A stretch of 64,000 nt of DNA, from positions 62,001 through 126,000 of the forward strand of contig JARYGU010000006.1 of assembly GCA_033795365.1 (NCBI GenBank), in the 5' to 3' direction. This stretch comes from JARYGU01 sp033795365. GTDB taxonomy: Bacteria > Pseudomonadota > Alphaproteobacteria > Rhizobiales > Rhizobiaceae. Below are positions 17,300 to 25,499 of this stretch, piece after piece; the stretch's first letter is position 1, and each line of letters opens with the position of its first letter. Under the pieces are notes generated by a model. The model was given only the letters and a program-made list of their open reading frames with translations. It had not been told where the DNA came from and did no database searches. A program made the position numbers and the translations under genes.

Positions 17300-18274
17300 A
17301 TGTCTGCCCGTCACACCAAGGTGCTGATCATCGGATCCGGGCCCGCCGGCTATACCGCGGCGATCTACACAGCGCGTGCCATGCTGGAACCGGTCCTGAT
17401 CGCCGGCATGGAACAGGGCGGCCAATTGATGATCACGACCGATGTCGAGAACTATCCCGGTTATGCCGATCCGGTCCAAGGCCCATGGATGATGGAACAG
17501 ATGCTGAAGCAGGCTCAGCATGTCGGCGCCGAGATCGTCAACGATCTGGTAACGGAAGTCGATCTCGACGTGCGCCCCTTCCGCATCCGGACCGACAGCG
17601 GCAATGACTGGACGGCGGACGCACTGATCATCGCGACCGGCGCCAAGGCAAAGTGGCTCGACATCGAAACCGAAGAGACCTTCATGGGCTTCGGCGTCTC
17701 GGCCTGCGCGACCTGCGACGGCTTCTTCTACCGCAACAAGGACGTGATCGTCGTCGGCGGCGGCAATTCCGCCGTGGAGGAAGCGCTTTACCTCTCCAAT
17801 CTCGCGAAATCCGTCACCGTGGTCCATCGCCGCGATATGTTCCGCGCCGAGAAGATCCTGCAGGAGCGTCTCTTCGCCAAGCCCAACGTCAAGATCGTCT
17901 GGAATCACGAAGTCGTCGAATATCTCGGCACCGAGGCCAGGCCCCCGATGCCGGCTTCCGTCAACGGCGTGAAGCTGCGCAACGTGCTGACCGGCGCTGA
18001 AACGGACATGCCGATCGACGGCGTGTTCGTCGCGATCGGCCATGCGCCGGCCGTCGAACTCTTCAAGGGCAAGCTGCGCCAGAAACCGAACGGCTATCTC
18101 TGGACGGCGCCCGATTCCACGGCCACCGATGTGCCCGGAGTCTTTGCCGCAGGCGACGTGACGGACGACATCTACCGCCAGGCGGTCACGGCTGCGGGCA
18201 TGGGCTGCATGGCGGCGCTTGAAACCGAAAAGTACCTTGCAGGTCATATGCCTGTCGCAATTGCGGCCGAGTAG
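17300..18274 (+). CDS. trxB: thioredoxin-disulfide reductase
   Basis: 324 residues. TrxB reduces thioredoxin with NADPH through FAD. The FAD-binding GSGPAGYTAAIY motif is at the N-terminus, the redox-active C136-A-T-C139 is in the middle (SACATCDGFFY), and the NADPH-binding GGGNSAVEEALYL follows. AAAGGA precedes the ATG. It is followed by lsrB, whose product in S. meliloti is a redox-responsive regulator of oxidative-stress defence, a fitting neighbour. Confidence 0.97.
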   Translation: MSARHTKVLIIGSGPAGYTAAIYTARAMLEPVLIAGMEQGGQLMITTDVENYPGYADPVQGPWMMEQMLKQAQHVGAEIVNDLVTEVDLDVRPFRIRTDSGNDWTADALIIATGAKAKWLDIETEETFMGFGVSACATCDGFFYRNKDVIVVGGGNSAVEEALYLSNLAKSVTVVHRRDMFRAEKILQERLFAKPNVKIVWNHEVVEYLGTEARPPMPASVNGVKLRNVLTGAETDMPIDGVFVAIGHAPAVELFKGKLRQKPNGYLWTAPDSTATDVPGVFAAGDVTDDIYRQAVTAAGMGCMAALETEKYLAGHMPVAIAAE

Positions 18275-18438
18275 AAGCCGCCGATGCGGCGGCCGGAAAT
18301 CTTCCGCCGCCGGATGTGGGAACAGCACGGCAGGATGTTTGGATTCATAGACCAAGATGAATTCCGGACATCCTGATCATTGATCAGCGACGGGCGGAAA
18401 GCGGCAGCTTTCCGCCGTTAAGACCTATGGGGGAAATA

Positions 18439-19335
18439 ATGCCGCTCGACTGGGACAAGCTGCGGATATTCCACGCCGCGGCCGAAGCAGGCTCGTTCAC
18501 GCACGCAGCCGACAAGCTGCATCTGTCGCAGTCGGCCATCAGCCGCCAGGTCAGCGCGCTTGAGCAGGATGTCGGCATCAAGCTCTTCCACCGCCACGCC
18601 CGCGGCCTCATCCTGACCGAACAGGGCGAGATCCTCTATCGCACCGCCCACGAAGTCCTGATGAAGCTCGAAAGCGTGCGGGTGCATCTGACGGAAACGA
18701 CAGACAAGCCCAGCGGCAAGCTCAGGATCACCACCACTGTCGGCCTCGGCCAGGGCTGGCTTACCGACAAGGTGCAGGAGTTCCTGGCGCTCTATCCCGA
18801 CATGCAGGTCCAGCTCATCCTCGACAACGAGGAACTGGACGTGAACATGCGCCACGCCGACTGCGCGATCAGGCTGCGCGAGCCGCAGCAGTCGGATCTC
18901 ATTCAGCGCAAGCTCTTCACCGTGCATATGCACGTCTACGCCGCGCCCTCCTACATCAACCGCTACGGCGAGCCCCAGACGATCGACGACCTGGACAACC
19001 ACCGGATCATCACCTTCGGCGAGCCGGCCCCGAACTGGCTGCTCGACGTCAACTGGCTGGAGATCGCGGGACGTGATTCGGACAATCCGCGGCCCTCGGT
19101 GCTCCAGATCAACAGCCAGACCTCGATCAAGCGAGCCTGCCTGCTCGGAATCGGCGTCGCCATGATGCCGGACTACATCGTCGGACGCGATCCCGGTTTG
19201 ATACAACTTCCGATCAGCGCCGATATTCCATCCTTCGACACCTATTTCTGCTATCCGAGCGAGATGAAGAACGCCGCGAAGCTGAAGGTGTTCAGGGATT
19301 TCATCGTTGCGAAGGCCCGAAACTGGAGCTTCTGA
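18439..19335 (+). CDS. lsrB: LysR-type regulator LsrB/VtlR
   Basis: 298 residues. The N-terminal helix-turn-helix (LRIFHAAAEAGSFTHAADKL) and the C-terminal substrate-binding-like domain are both complete. The N-terminus MPLDWDKLRIFHAAAEAGSF is that of rhizobial LsrB and Brucella VtlR. In Sinorhizobium LsrB supports redox defence and symbiosis; in Brucella VtlR activates the abcR2 small RNA. The gene sits directly ahead of two AbcR genes here, consistent with that link. GGGGGA precedes the chosen ATG; an ATG four codons upstream is possible. Confidence 0.93.
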   Translation: MPLDWDKLRIFHAAAEAGSFTHAADKLHLSQSAISRQVSALEQDVGIKLFHRHARGLILTEQGEILYRTAHEVLMKLESVRVHLTETTDKPSGKLRITTTVGLGQGWLTDKVQEFLALYPDMQVQLILDNEELDVNMRHADCAIRLREPQQSDLIQRKLFTVHMHVYAAPSYINRYGEPQTIDDLDNHRIITFGEPAPNWLLDVNWLEIAGRDSDNPRPSVLQINSQTSIKRACLLGIGVAMMPDYIVGRDPGLIQLPISADIPSFDTYFCYPSEMKNAAKLKVFRDFIVAKARNWSF

Positions 19336-19338
19336 TGC

Positions 19339-19358
19339 CTTTTGCGCATGCGCAAAAG
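19339..19358. promoter_or_regulatory. 20-bp perfect palindrome between lsrB and the first AbcR gene
   Basis: CTTTTGCGCATGCGCAAAAG is a perfect dyad starting 3 bp after the lsrB stop and about 45 bp ahead of the first sRNA's -35 box. It has no T run, so it is a poor terminator. Its T-N11-A symmetry suits a LysR dimer. LsrB control of the sRNAs through this site is an inference. Confidence 0.45.
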
Positions 19359-19401
19359 ACAGTGTTGCAGCGCATGCATGGCTGACATGCACATAAAATG
19401 A

Positions 19402-19430
19402 TTGATGAATGCCCGAAAAAACAGCATATG
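19402..19430 (+). promoter_or_regulatory. promoter of first AbcR sRNA
   Basis: TTGATG (19402-19407) and CATATG (19425-19430) with a 17-bp spacer. The second sRNA has TTGAAA and the same CATATG at the same spacing, which supports both calls. Confidence 0.65.
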
Positions 19431-19436
19431 GCACAT

Positions 19437-19557
19437 AGCTGATGCATCTGGTGGCTTTTTTCCTCCCAGTGCCACCGCAACAGCTGTTCCCCTCTGGAGG
19501 TTTTATTACCTTCAAAACTATAAAGGGCCCAAGTTCGTCTTGTGGCCCTCTTTTTTT
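19437..19557 (+). ncRNA. abcR: AbcR-type (alpha-r15) trans-acting sRNA, first copy
   Basis: About 120 nt. AbcR RNAs bind Hfq and repress mRNAs of ABC-transporter binding proteins by pairing near the start codon. Here an outer stem AGCTG/CAGCT and inner stem GGTGGC/GCCACC enclose a CTCCC-containing loop, a second TCCCCTC single strand follows, and the RNA ends in a stem of the AGGGCC/GGCCCT type with a T7 run (19551-19557). Location between lsrB and an arsR gene matches S. meliloti AbcR1/2. Ends are predicted from promoter and terminator. Confidence 0.88.
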
Positions 19558-19615
19558 GCCTCCGGCCTCCGCAACAATTTTTTCATCTTGATGAAAAAGC
19601 GGGCAGGACTTTCTC

Positions 19616-19644
19616 TTGAAACGGCGCGAAGCCTGCCCCATATG
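19616..19644 (+). promoter_or_regulatory. promoter of second AbcR sRNA
   Basis: TTGAAA (19616-19621), 17-bp spacer and CATATG (19639-19644), matching the promoter of the first copy. Confidence 0.65.
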
Positions 19645-19650
19645 TTGGAT

Positions 19651-19770
19651 AGCTGGCGCACCTGGCGGTCTTTCTCCTCCCAGTGCCGCCGCGTCAGCTG
19701 TTCCCCTCTGGAGGTTAGATACCTTCACAACTGATAAGGGCCCAAGCTCGTCTTGTGGCCCTCTTTTTTT
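19651..19770 (+). ncRNA. abcR: AbcR-type (alpha-r15) trans-acting sRNA, second copy
   Basis: About 120 nt, a tandem paralogue of the RNA 214 bp upstream. The inner stem has changed from GGTGGC/GCCACC to GGCGG/CCGCC with both sides altered together, a covariation that supports the fold. The CTCCC loop, the TTCCCCTCTGGAGG region and the terminator (GGGCCCAAGCTCG... with a T7 run to 19770) are nearly identical. Two copies with the same pairing loop and own promoters suggest overlapping targets under different conditions. Confidence 0.88.
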
Positions 19771-19805
19771 GTCCGCTTGCCGGCTTTCAGTCTTTCGCAT
19801 TCTTG

Positions 19806-19827
19806 TATATCGAGCAATGGCGATATA
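19806..19827. promoter_or_regulatory. candidate ArsR operator
   Basis: TATATCG (19806-19812) and CGATATA (19821-19827) are perfect 7-bp inverted arms with 8 bp between, 38 bp ahead of the ArsR-family start. Placement over the promoter region fits autorepression. Confidence 0.5.
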
Positions 19828-19864
19828 TATTTCGTTCGAACGCGATCTAAGAACCCTGCCGAAA

Positions 19865-20158
19865 ATGAACACCGACGAAATCCTCAAGGCTCTCGCACAT
19901 CCCAAGCGAGTGGAGATTCTGAACCTGCTGAAATCGCCGGAAGTGCATTTCAGCGGGCAGGAGCACCCGCTCGATTTTGGCGTATGCGCCGGCCAGTTCG
20001 AACGTTGCGGTCTCTCCCAGTCGACCGTTTCCGCCCATCTTGCCACCCTGCAGCGCGCCGGACTCGTGACAACCCGCCGCGTCGGACAATGGATCTTCTA
20101 CAAGCGAAACGAGGAAACGATCGCAGCATTTCTCAAACACCTGAACACGTCTCTCTAA
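19865..20158 (+). CDS. ArsR-family winged-helix repressor
   Basis: 97 residues (MNTDEILKALAHPKRVEILNLLK...) with the ArsR HTH in LSQSTVSAHLATLQRAGLVTTRR. Two Cys (FGVCAGQFERCG) before the recognition helix could sense thiol-reactive compounds or metals; the classic ELCVCDL arsenic motif is absent. It precedes the old-yellow-enzyme gene by 61 bp on the same strand, so it probably represses itself and that gene, through the dyad at 19806. The start at 19865 leaves the dyad in the promoter. Confidence 0.85.
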   Translation: MNTDEILKALAHPKRVEILNLLKSPEVHFSGQEHPLDFGVCAGQFERCGLSQSTVSAHLATLQRAGLVTTRRVGQWIFYKRNEETIAAFLKHLNTSL

Positions 20159-20219
20159 CCGGCCAGCATCCGCAGACCGAAACGGCATCTTCCGTCCTCC
20201 CAACCTTAAAGGATTTCCC

Positions 20220-21341
20220 ATGGCTACACTTTTTGATCCCATAAAGATCGGCGACATCGAGCTTGCGAACCGTGTCGTCATGGCGCCTTTGACGCGCAAC
20301 CGTTCTCCGCACGCGGTGCCGAACGACCTCAACGTCACCTATTATGCGCAGCGTGCCACCGCCGGCCTGCTGATCACCGAAGCGACCGCCATCAGCCATC
20401 AGGGCCAGGGCTATGCCGATGTTCCCGGTCTCTACAAGCCGGAAGCGCTCGCCGGCTGGAAGAGAGTTACCGATGCCGTCCACAAGGCGGGCGGCAAGAT
20501 CGTCGTGCAGATGTGGCATGTGGGACGCATTTCCCACACCCTGCTGCAGCCGAACGGCGACAAGCCGGTCGCACCGTCCGCGATCCGCGCAAACTCCAAG
20601 ACATTTCTCGTCAATCCCGACGGCACCGGAAGCTTTGCCGAAACATCCGAGCCCCGCGCCCTCGAACTCTCCGAACTGCCAGGCATTGTCGAGGATTACC
20701 GCAAGGCGGCCCGCGCCGCGATCGATGCCGGCTTCGACGGCGTGGAAATCCATGCCGCCAACGGCTATCTGATCGACCAGTTCCTGCGCTCCGGCAGCAA
20801 TCACCGCACCGACGCCTATGGCGGCTCGATCGAAAACCGCGCCCGCTTCCTCTTCGAGGTCATCGAGGCCGTGACGAAGGAGATCGGCGGCGGGCGGACC
20901 GGTATCCGCATCTCCCCGGTCACCCCAGCCAACGACTCCTCCGATCCCAATCCGCAGCCGCTCTTCACCTATGTCATCGAAGGGCTTGCACGTTACGGCC
21001 TTTCCTACATTCACGTGATCGAAGGGGCGACGGGTGGTGCCCGCGACCACCAGCAAGGCGACAGGCCGTTCGACTACGCCGCCCTGCGCGCCGCCTACGA
21101 GACCAAAGGCGGGAAGGCCGCATGGATGGTCAACAACGGCTATGATCGCGACGTGGCGATCGAAACCGTCGCACGCGGCGACGCCGATCTCGTCGCTTTC
21201 GGAAAGCCCTTCATCGCCAACCCCGATCTGGTGCGGCGCCTGCGGGAGAACACCGTGCTCAACACGCCCGACAAGGATACGTTCTACGGCGGCGGCGCAA
21301 AGGGTTATACCGACTATCCCTCGCTCGAAAACGTCGCCTGA
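20220..21341 (+). CDS. old-yellow-enzyme family alkene reductase (NemA-like)
   Basis: 373 residues, an FMN-binding TIM barrel. Conserved stretches are LFDPIKIGDIELANRVVMAPLTR at the start, the substrate-binding H-A-A-N-G-Y (EIHAANGYLIDQFLRSGSNHRTD) and the C-terminal FMN phosphate region (GDADLVAFGKPFIANPDL). Relatives reduce electrophilic alkenes, quinones or nitro compounds with NADPH. Control by a Cys-bearing ArsR-family repressor fits a role against reactive electrophiles. Confidence 0.92.
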   Translation: MATLFDPIKIGDIELANRVVMAPLTRNRSPHAVPNDLNVTYYAQRATAGLLITEATAISHQGQGYADVPGLYKPEALAGWKRVTDAVHKAGGKIVVQMWHVGRISHTLLQPNGDKPVAPSAIRANSKTFLVNPDGTGSFAETSEPRALELSELPGIVEDYRKAARAAIDAGFDGVEIHAANGYLIDQFLRSGSNHRTDAYGGSIENRARFLFEVIEAVTKEIGGGRTGIRISPVTPANDSSDPNPQPLFTYVIEGLARYGLSYIHVIEGATGGARDHQQGDRPFDYAALRAAYETKGGKAAWMVNNGYDRDVAIETVARGDADLVAFGKPFIANPDLVRRLRENTVLNTPDKDTFYGGGAKGYTDYPSLENVA

Positions 21342-21350
21342 TCGTCTCTT

Positions 21351-21380
21351 CGCGGGCCGCCATAAACGAAGCGGCCCGCG
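21351..21380. terminator. hairpin after the alkene reductase gene
   Basis: A 10-bp perfect GC-rich stem (CGCGGGCCGC / GCGGCCCGCG) with a 10-base loop starts 9 bp after the stop. It lacks a T run, so it may terminate weakly or only protect the 3' end. Confidence 0.5.
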
Positions 21381-21475
21381 AGCCGTCTTGCGCCTTGGTT
21401 CTCCAAGGCGGCTGTTCCGCGGCGGCGAAAGCGTGTAAATCAGAACGCCTGCCAGCGACGTCTAGACGGTTGGGA

Positions 21476-22417
21476 ATGCGCATTCGATTGGACCGGCACC
21501 GTTTTTCTCACCTTGCCGCATTCGGGCTGGCGATTTCATTGTGCCTGCCCCGCCCGCAGACCGCCGCGGCACAGCCGGAATTCAGTGCACCGCCGCCCTG
21601 CCTCTACTCCGCCCGGCTGGACGACGGTCGAAAGCTCTGCATCCGCCAGGAAACCTACGGACGCGACATCTGCCAGGCGATCGAGCATTTCGCCACGGCA
21701 AATGCGCTGCCACCCGATTATTTTGCCCGGCTGATCTGGCGGGAAAGTCTCTTCCGCCCCGATGCCGTCAGCTACAAAGGTGCCGAGGGCATCGCGCAGT
21801 TCATGCCCTCGACCGCGCGCCTGCGTGGCCTTGCCAACAGTTTCGATGCGCCGGAAGCCCTGAGCAAGTCCGCCGAATATCTCGACGCCCTGCGCGACCG
21901 CTACGGCAATCTCGGGCTCGCAGCCGCCGCCTACAACGCCGGCGAAGCAGGTCTGGAGGCGTTTCTCGCTTCCGGGCGCCTGCCCCTTGAAACCCGCTCC
22001 TATGTCCTCGCCATTACCGCTCATCCGGCGGAAGACTGGAAAGACTCGCCGCCGGAAAAACCGGACCTGCGCCTCGACAAGACAAAACCGTTCATCGAGG
22101 CGTGCACCGAACTCGCCGCCACGCGAAATCTCAAGGACATCGCCTTCGAAGGCGAAGGCGTCTGGGCACCCTGGGGGGCGCAACTGGCGGCGCATTTCCA
22201 AAAATCGGTCGCCCACCGTCTCTTCGTCCAGGCCGTGAAAAGACTGCCGGCGCCGCTCAATGCCGAAAAGCCGCTGATCCAGCGCGAACGCAACGCACGC
22301 TTCGGCGCCAAGGCGCGCTACACCGCACGCATAGCCCGTCAGACGCGGGCTGAGGCGGAAGACGTCTGCGCGAAGATCAGAGCCTATGGCGGCGCCTGCA
22401 TCGTCTTCAGGAACTGA
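21476..22417 (+). CDS. secreted lytic transglycosylase (SLT domain)
   Basis: 313 residues. A signal peptide (about residues 1-32, ending TAAAQ) precedes a soluble lytic transglycosylase domain with the catalytic Glu in LIWRESLFRPDAVS, then GIAQFMPSTARLRG and AAAYNAGEAGLEAFL. Such enzymes cleave peptidoglycan in the periplasm to leave 1,6-anhydro ends. The C-terminal 130 residues are not recognised and end with two Cys. The start at 21476 begins the signal peptide. Confidence 0.9.
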   Translation: MRIRLDRHRFSHLAAFGLAISLCLPRPQTAAAQPEFSAPPPCLYSARLDDGRKLCIRQETYGRDICQAIEHFATANALPPDYFARLIWRESLFRPDAVSYKGAEGIAQFMPSTARLRGLANSFDAPEALSKSAEYLDALRDRYGNLGLAAAAYNAGEAGLEAFLASGRLPLETRSYVLAITAHPAEDWKDSPPEKPDLRLDKTKPFIEACTELAATRNLKDIAFEGEGVWAPWGAQLAAHFQKSVAHRLFVQAVKRLPAPLNAEKPLIQRERNARFGAKARYTARIARQTRAEAEDVCAKIRAYGGACIVFRN

Positions 22418-22638
22418 CTTCGGCAAAGCCGCTGGCATCACGGCAGGAGCCGCGGAACCCGGACGTTGCCAACGGACATGCGTCCTCTATCTTGGATGGC
22501 AGGCTCAAGCGCATCGCGATCTTTCAGTTTCGCTTCCTGCACTTCAGTCTCTGTTCTTATGCATGTCGTTATCGCAAAACCGCTCGTACGTTTTTGCGCG
22601 ACAGGGATTGGGGATTCGGGAGGGGGAACAACGAAGCG

Positions 22639-23730
22639 ATGCTATCCCAATTGAAACAGGAGCGATTTCTCGTCTTCGCATTGATTGTCGCGGCACTCAC
22701 CTATGCCGGCGAGCACCAGCTTCTGTCGGCTGGGCGGGTTGCCACGCTTCTGGTTTCGATAGCCCTGATCGCCACCATCATCCTGGCCTCCACACGGGTC
22801 GCGCATCATGCCGAGGTCCTCGCCGCCAAGGTGGGCGATCCCTACGGCACCATGATCCTCACGCTTTCGGCCGTCGCCGTGGAAGTGCTCATCCTCGCGA
22901 TCATGATGAGCGGCGAAAGCTCGCCGACCCTGGTGCGCGATACGATCTATGCCGCGGTGATGCTCGACATCAACGGCATCCTCGGGCTTGCCGCCCTGCT
23001 TGGCGGCATCCGCCACGGCGAGCAGCCCTATAACGACGACTCCGGCAAGACCTACGGCGTGATGATCCTCACGGCCATGGGCATATCGATGATCGTGCCG
23101 GAATTCGTGCCGCGGGAAAGCTGGCACCTCTATTCGGCCTTCACGATCGCGGCGATGATCGCGCTCTACGCGCTCTTCCTGCGCATGCAGGTGGGGCAGC
23201 ACAGCTATTTCTTCAGCTACGCCTATCCGAGGGCCGAGAAGAGGAACACGCCGGCGAGCGAGGACCCGGCGGAGGAACCCGCCAATATCTCCATCGCCAC
23301 CATCATCGTGGGCGTCGTGATCATCGGCATCCTGGCGGAGCTCATGTCGACATTCCTGACGGAGGGGTTGCGCGACACCGGCGCGCCGATCGCGCTCATG
23401 GCGATCGTCGTCGCCGCCATCTCCGCCGCGCCGGAAATCCTGACTGCGCTGAGGGCGGCTTTGAAAAACCGCATGCAGGCCGTCGTCAACATAGCCATGG
23501 GCGCCTCGCTTTCGACCGTGATCCTGACCGTACCGGTAATGGAGGCGATCGCCCTCTACACCGGCCAGCCTTTCATCATGGCGATGTCGCCGGTGCAGAC
23601 CGTGATGGTGACGATCACGCTCATTGCCGCCGCGATCAACCTCAATGACGGGGAGACCAACGCCATCGAGGGAATGACGCATTTCATCCTCTTCGCCACC
23701 TTCATCATGCTGACGATACTCGGCCTTTAG
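22639..23730 (+). CDS. ChaA-type Ca2+(Na+)/H+ antiporter
   Basis: 363 residues, 10-11 membrane spans, with the two CaCA exchanger repeats: GDPYGTMILTLSAVAVEVLILAIMM in the first half and DTGAPIALMAIVVAAISAAPEILTALRAAL in the second. It exports calcium or sodium in exchange for protons across the inner membrane. The start at 22639 is the Met just ahead of the first span; the Gly/Ala-rich ribosome site is weak, so a start upstream cannot be excluded. Confidence 0.9.
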   Translation: MLSQLKQERFLVFALIVAALTYAGEHQLLSAGRVATLLVSIALIATIILASTRVAHHAEVLAAKVGDPYGTMILTLSAVAVEVLILAIMMSGESSPTLVRDTIYAAVMLDINGILGLAALLGGIRHGEQPYNDDSGKTYGVMILTAMGISMIVPEFVPRESWHLYSAFTIAAMIALYALFLRMQVGQHSYFFSYAYPRAEKRNTPASEDPAEEPANISIATIIVGVVIIGILAELMSTFLTEGLRDTGAPIALMAIVVAAISAAPEILTALRAALKNRMQAVVNIAMGASLSTVILTVPVMEAIALYTGQPFIMAMSPVQTVMVTITLIAAAINLNDGETNAIEGMTHFILFATFIMLTILGL

Positions 23731-23895
23731 GTCGCCCCCTCGCCCGCCGCCCTCAAAGAAGATGATTTTATATCAAACACTTACGACGATCATTGGAATC
23801 AAGATCGCAGCAAGTTGAATCGTTCTCGCAAGCCGTTGAATAGACGTCTCAACAGAAGCGGGCTGCCTGCGGCACGGTTGCCATCATGAAACGGA

Positions 23896-23919
23896 AAAAC
23901 CCGCCGCGCGGCGGGTTTT
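23896..23919. terminator. bidirectional terminator between antiporter and aatA genes
   Basis: AAAACCCGCCGC and GCGGCGGGTTTT form a perfect 24-bp dyad, followed by a T run on both strands. It can end both convergent transcripts; it lies 29 bp beyond the aatA stop. Confidence 0.85.
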
Positions 23920-23947
23920 CCCAAGCTTCTTACGATACTGCTGGCTC

Positions 23948-25150
23948 TTATCTGCAGGCCGCGCAGAAGCGCTGGATGCGCTTGCAGGCTTCCTCCAGCA
24001 GCGCCTCGGAGGTCGCGTAGGAGATGCGAAAGTTCGGACCGAGGCCGAAAGCCGAACCATGGACGACCGCCACGCCCTCGGATTCCAGGAGTTCGGAAAC
24101 GAAGTCCTCGTCGGTTTCGATGACCTTGCCTGACGGCGCGGTCTTGCCGATCAGCCCGGCACAGGACGGATAGACGTAGAAGGCGCCTTCCGGCGTCGGG
24201 CAGGAAATTCCCTTGGCCTGATTCAGCATGGAAACGACGAGATCGCGGCGACCTTCAAAGATCTTCTTGTTCTGCGGGATGAAGTCCTGCGTCCCGTTCA
24301 GCGCCTCGACGGCCGCCCATTGGGCGATCGAGGTAGCGCCGGAGGTCTGCTGGCCCTGGATCATGTCCATCGCCTTGATGAGCGCGAGCGGGCCGGCCGC
24401 ATAGCCGATACGCCAGCCGGTCATCGCATAGGCCTTGGAGACGCCGTTCATCGTCAGCGTACGGTCGTAGAGCTTCGGCTCGACTTCCACCGGCGTGACG
24501 AACTTGAAATCGCCATAGGTCAGGTGCTCGTACATGTCGTCCGTCAGCACCCAGACATGCGGATGCTTGAGCAGCACATCGGTCAGCGCCTTCAGCTCGT
24601 CGTGGCTATAAGCCGCGCCGGAAGGGTTCGACGGCGAGTTGAAGATGAACCACTTCGTCTTCGGCGTGATCGCTTTATCGAGATCGGCGGCCTGGAGCTT
24701 GAAATTGTTCTCCTGGGTCGCTGCGACCGTCACCGGCGTGCCGCCGCAAAGCGCCACCATCTCGGGATAGGAGACCCAGTAGGGTGCGGGGATGACGACC
24801 TCGTCTCCCGGATTCAGCGTCGCCATGAAGGCGTTGAAAAGAATCTGTTTTCCGCCCGTCCCGACAATCGTCTGCTCGGGAGCGTAGTCGAGGCCGTTTT
24901 CCCGCTTGAACTTGGCGGCGATCGCCTTGCGCAGCTCGGGGATGCCCGAAACCGGCGTGTACTTCGTCTCGCCGCGATTGATCGCGTCGATGGCTGCCTT
25001 CTTGATGTTGTCGGGCGTATCGAAGTCAGGCTCGCCGGCACCGAGCCCGATGACGTCGCGTCCTTTGGCTTTCAGCTCGCGCGCTTTCTGGGAAACGGCG
25101 ATGGTGGCGGAAGGCTTCACGCGGGAAAGGGCATCGGCAAGGAAGGCCAT
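23948..25150 (-). CDS. aatA: aspartate aminotransferase (class I, subgroup Ib)
   Basis: 400 residues. It interconverts aspartate and 2-oxoglutarate with oxaloacetate and glutamate, using PLP bound to K239 (MNGVSKAYAMTGWRIGY). The N-terminus MAFLADALSRVKPSAT and the total length match rhizobial AatA, an enzyme needed for nitrogen fixation in S. meliloti. The start at 25150 begins that conserved N-terminus. Confidence 0.95.
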   Translation of the reverse strand: MAFLADALSRVKPSATIAVSQKARELKAKGRDVIGLGAGEPDFDTPDNIKKAAIDAINRGETKYTPVSGIPELRKAIAAKFKRENGLDYAPEQTIVGTGGKQILFNAFMATLNPGDEVVIPAPYWVSYPEMVALCGGTPVTVAATQENNFKLQAADLDKAITPKTKWFIFNSPSNPSGAAYSHDELKALTDVLLKHPHVWVLTDDMYEHLTYGDFKFVTPVEVEPKLYDRTLTMNGVSKAYAMTGWRIGYAAGPLALIKAMDMIQGQQTSGATSIAQWAAVEALNGTQDFIPQNKKIFEGRRDLVVSMLNQAKGISCPTPEGAFYVYPSCAGLIGKTAPSGKVIETDEDFVSELLESEGVAVVHGSAFGLGPNFRISYATSEALLEEACKRIQRFCAACR

Positions 25151-25499
25151 GATGGGAGTGTCCTGTTCGGTTTCGAAGACAGTGAGCGCCACGGAACGAT
25201 GAGACAGGTCCCATAGCGGTTAGCTCTATGTCGAAAGAAGGAGGGTCTTTCAAGCACCGGACGCGAAAAAAGCGGGCGAGAACGGTCGAAATCGCCCCGG
25301 TATGACAATCTTTCATCGACACCATAACCGAAGGAGATGGTTTCGGGCAGTGGCCGAGCGTCATATTGCACAACCGTAAAACATCCTTGGATTGCAAACA
25401 CGCGAGCTATTGTCTTTTACGCGAATTATTAAATACTTATTAATGCACGAAAGATAAGATGCCGAGAGTTGCCATACCCGCACCTGCACGGGATCGCCG
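25151..25499. other. divergent intergenic region, no gene seen
   Basis: The 349 bp between aatA and the EAL gene must hold both promoters. The right half is AT-rich (around 25420-25450). I see no coding frame with a ribosome site and no strong inverted repeat. Confidence 0.6.
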
